64,000 nucleotides of DNA from Hemibagrus wyckioides (Eukaryota; Chordata; Actinopteri; Siluriformes; Bagridae), in the NCBI RefSeq assembly GCF_019097595.1, contig NC_080718.1:12866657-12930656 (forward strand), in the 5' to 3' direction. Positions 62,661-64,000 of this stretch are shown piece after piece. Positions within the stretch are counted from its first letter, which is position 1, and each line of letters starts with the position of its first letter. The position numbers were made by a program, and so were the translations under genes. The notes under the pieces are model-generated. The model saw only the letters and a list, made by a program, of their open reading frames with translations, searched no databases and was not told the DNA's origin.

Positions 62661-62965
62661 AATAATGGTGTTTATAGATTTTTTTTCTATTGTTTTTCTT
62701 CTTCCTCCTCCTCTTCACCGTATTGTCGTTTCTGAGCAGGGTTTCCTGAAAATGAAATGCAGAAGTCAGAAATGACTTTTGAGGGTTTTTTTTTTTTTTT
62801 TTTTTTTAAATTCCTGTGTATGCTGTGAAGTGATGTTATGATCCATTTAAATATGAATCAGTATCAGCAATTTTGTTCAGGCCCGGCTCCAGATACGAGA
62901 TGAAGGGTGGGCCAAGTAATATCACAGGTGGGCCAGGGGGGTGGGGGCTCTTTCTCTATATATAT

Positions 62966-63500
62966 ACAGCTCTGGAAAAAAATAAGAGACCACAGCAAAA
63001 AGATCAGTTTCTTAAGTTTTTTTCTTACAGGTGCATGTATTGTTGAGATGAAGAGTTTTGTTTCATTTTTTTGTGAACTGCTGACAATATTTCTCCTAAA
63101 TTCAACATATAACTATTAGAGTGTATATTTAAAGGAAATGACAACACATCAAAATAACCCAAGATCATGCAGTATTTGCAGAGCTTTAATAACTCAAATA
63201 AAACAAAATGCAAATAATTTGTAAATAAATTGTGTTAATGCTTTGGCTAAATTAACATTAAGAAATCAGTATTTGGTGGAATAACCCTGATTTCATGCTT
63301 TTTGGCTCCATGCTGTCCACCAGTTTTTCACATTGCTGTTGGGGAACTTTATACCACTCTTTTTGCAAAAAAGCAAACAGCTCAGCTTTGCTTGATGGTT
63401 TGTGACCATCCATCTTCCTCTTGATGACATTCCAGAGGTTTTCAATAGGGTTCAAATTTGGAGATTGGGCAGTGGTCTCTTATTTTTTTTCCAGAGATGT
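62966..63500 (-). mobile_element. Short Tc1/mariner derivative with terminal inverted repeats
   Basis: Left end CAGCTCTGGAAAAAAATAAG and right end, in reverse complement, CATCTCTGGAAAAAAAATAA, each next to TA-rich target sequence. The minus strand keeps the transposase C-terminus: MNPIENLWNVIKRKMDG, then PSSKAELFAFLQKEWYKVP and LVDSMEPK. The first two catalytic-Asp blocks are gone. Confidence 0.85.
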
Positions 63501-63729
63501 ATGTATAAAATAAAATGATGTAGTAAGAAAATAAAAACCTCCAGTAGGTGGCAGTTAATGTATTAACTGACTGATACCAAGTGGCCGAAAAGCATCTCTC
63601 CTTCCCTCAAAATACAATTGACCTGTTTAAATCATTTGGAACAGAATTACTGTATTTTTGAGTGTGTGTAATTGTGTTATTGACACAATAGGAAACTGCT
63701 GATGAACTTGAATCATCTATTTCCCCGAC

Positions 63730-63895
63730 CTCATTGCCGCAAATGGATGGAAATTTCCACGGGAACTTCATCTCGGGAATTTTGGAAATATTCCAAGCTG
63801 AAAACTTTATGGGAATTTACGGAAATTTATGGTAATTAATGGGAATTTATTTAAATTATTTAGAAGTTTGGGGAAATTTATATAAACTATATACA
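63730..63895. repeat. GGGAATTTA-rich repeat
   Basis: GGGAATTTA, GGAAATTTA and close variants recur about seven times, with an inverted GGAAATTTCC-type motif at the left. Probably the end of a DNA transposon that continues past the window; the family is not assigned. Confidence 0.4.
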
Positions 63896-64000
63896 AACAA
63901 AAATATAAACATTTAGTTTGGTCATAAGCTGACATGCAAGTAAACTTATGTATAAATGAGATTTTTGACTTTGATTTCCTTCTGTTTGTTGTAAAATGAA

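Overview
The window is nuclear DNA from a ray-finned fish. Four protein-coding genes with GT-AG introns and recognisable vertebrate products are embedded in AT-rich DNA that is dense in Tc1/mariner remnants, tRNA-derived SINEs and long microsatellites. The mix of Tc1-like families and the dispersed repeat at 46.9-47.1 kb suggest an ostariophysan such as a catfish. That is an impression from repeats, not a species call. There is no bacterial, plasmid or phage content.

Layout. (1) 195-5390, minus: ITGB1BP1 (ICAP1), with five coding exons visible and the last coding exon beyond the left edge. (2) 6098-10416, plus: IAH1, an SGNH esterase, complete in six exons; it lies head-to-head with ITGB1BP1 across about 0.7 kb that carries a long TTTC microsatellite. 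(3) 12601-27470, minus: ADAM17 (TACE), complete in 19 coding exons (842 residues), tail-to-tail with IAH1. (4) 32443-43706, minus: RNF144A, an RBR-type E3 ligase, complete in seven coding exons (293 residues), followed upstream by an intron of about 17 kb full of transposons and a probable non-coding first exon in a CpG-rich block at 60.8-60.95 kb. (5) 60.96-64.0 kb: no gene seen; a transposon fragment, a 22-bp tandem array, a SINE and a short Tc1 derivative.

All four reading frames were rebuilt exon by exon. Exon phases join without a frameshift, and the key residues are present: the esterase Ser-Asp-His, the metalloprotease HExxHxxGxxH, the furin site and cysteine switch, and the RBR cysteines. 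The genes are neighbours rather than a pathway. ADAM17 sheds membrane proteins, RNF144A ubiquitinates cytosolic targets from membranes, ITGB1BP1 controls integrin activation and IAH1 is a small esterase. ITGB1BP1, IAH1 and ADAM17 are also neighbours in mammals, but CPSF3, which is head-to-head with ITGB1BP1 in human, is not here, and RNF144A is much closer to ADAM17 than in human.

I see no unknown multi-gene system. The unusual material is in the mobile DNA: a Tc1 transposase gene split by an 821-bp minisatellite-bearing insert with a 12-bp direct repeat, a fold-back transposon, an inverted-repeat element carrying a gypsy integrase remnant, several differently deleted copies of one Tc1 family, and microsatellites lying very close to splice sites.
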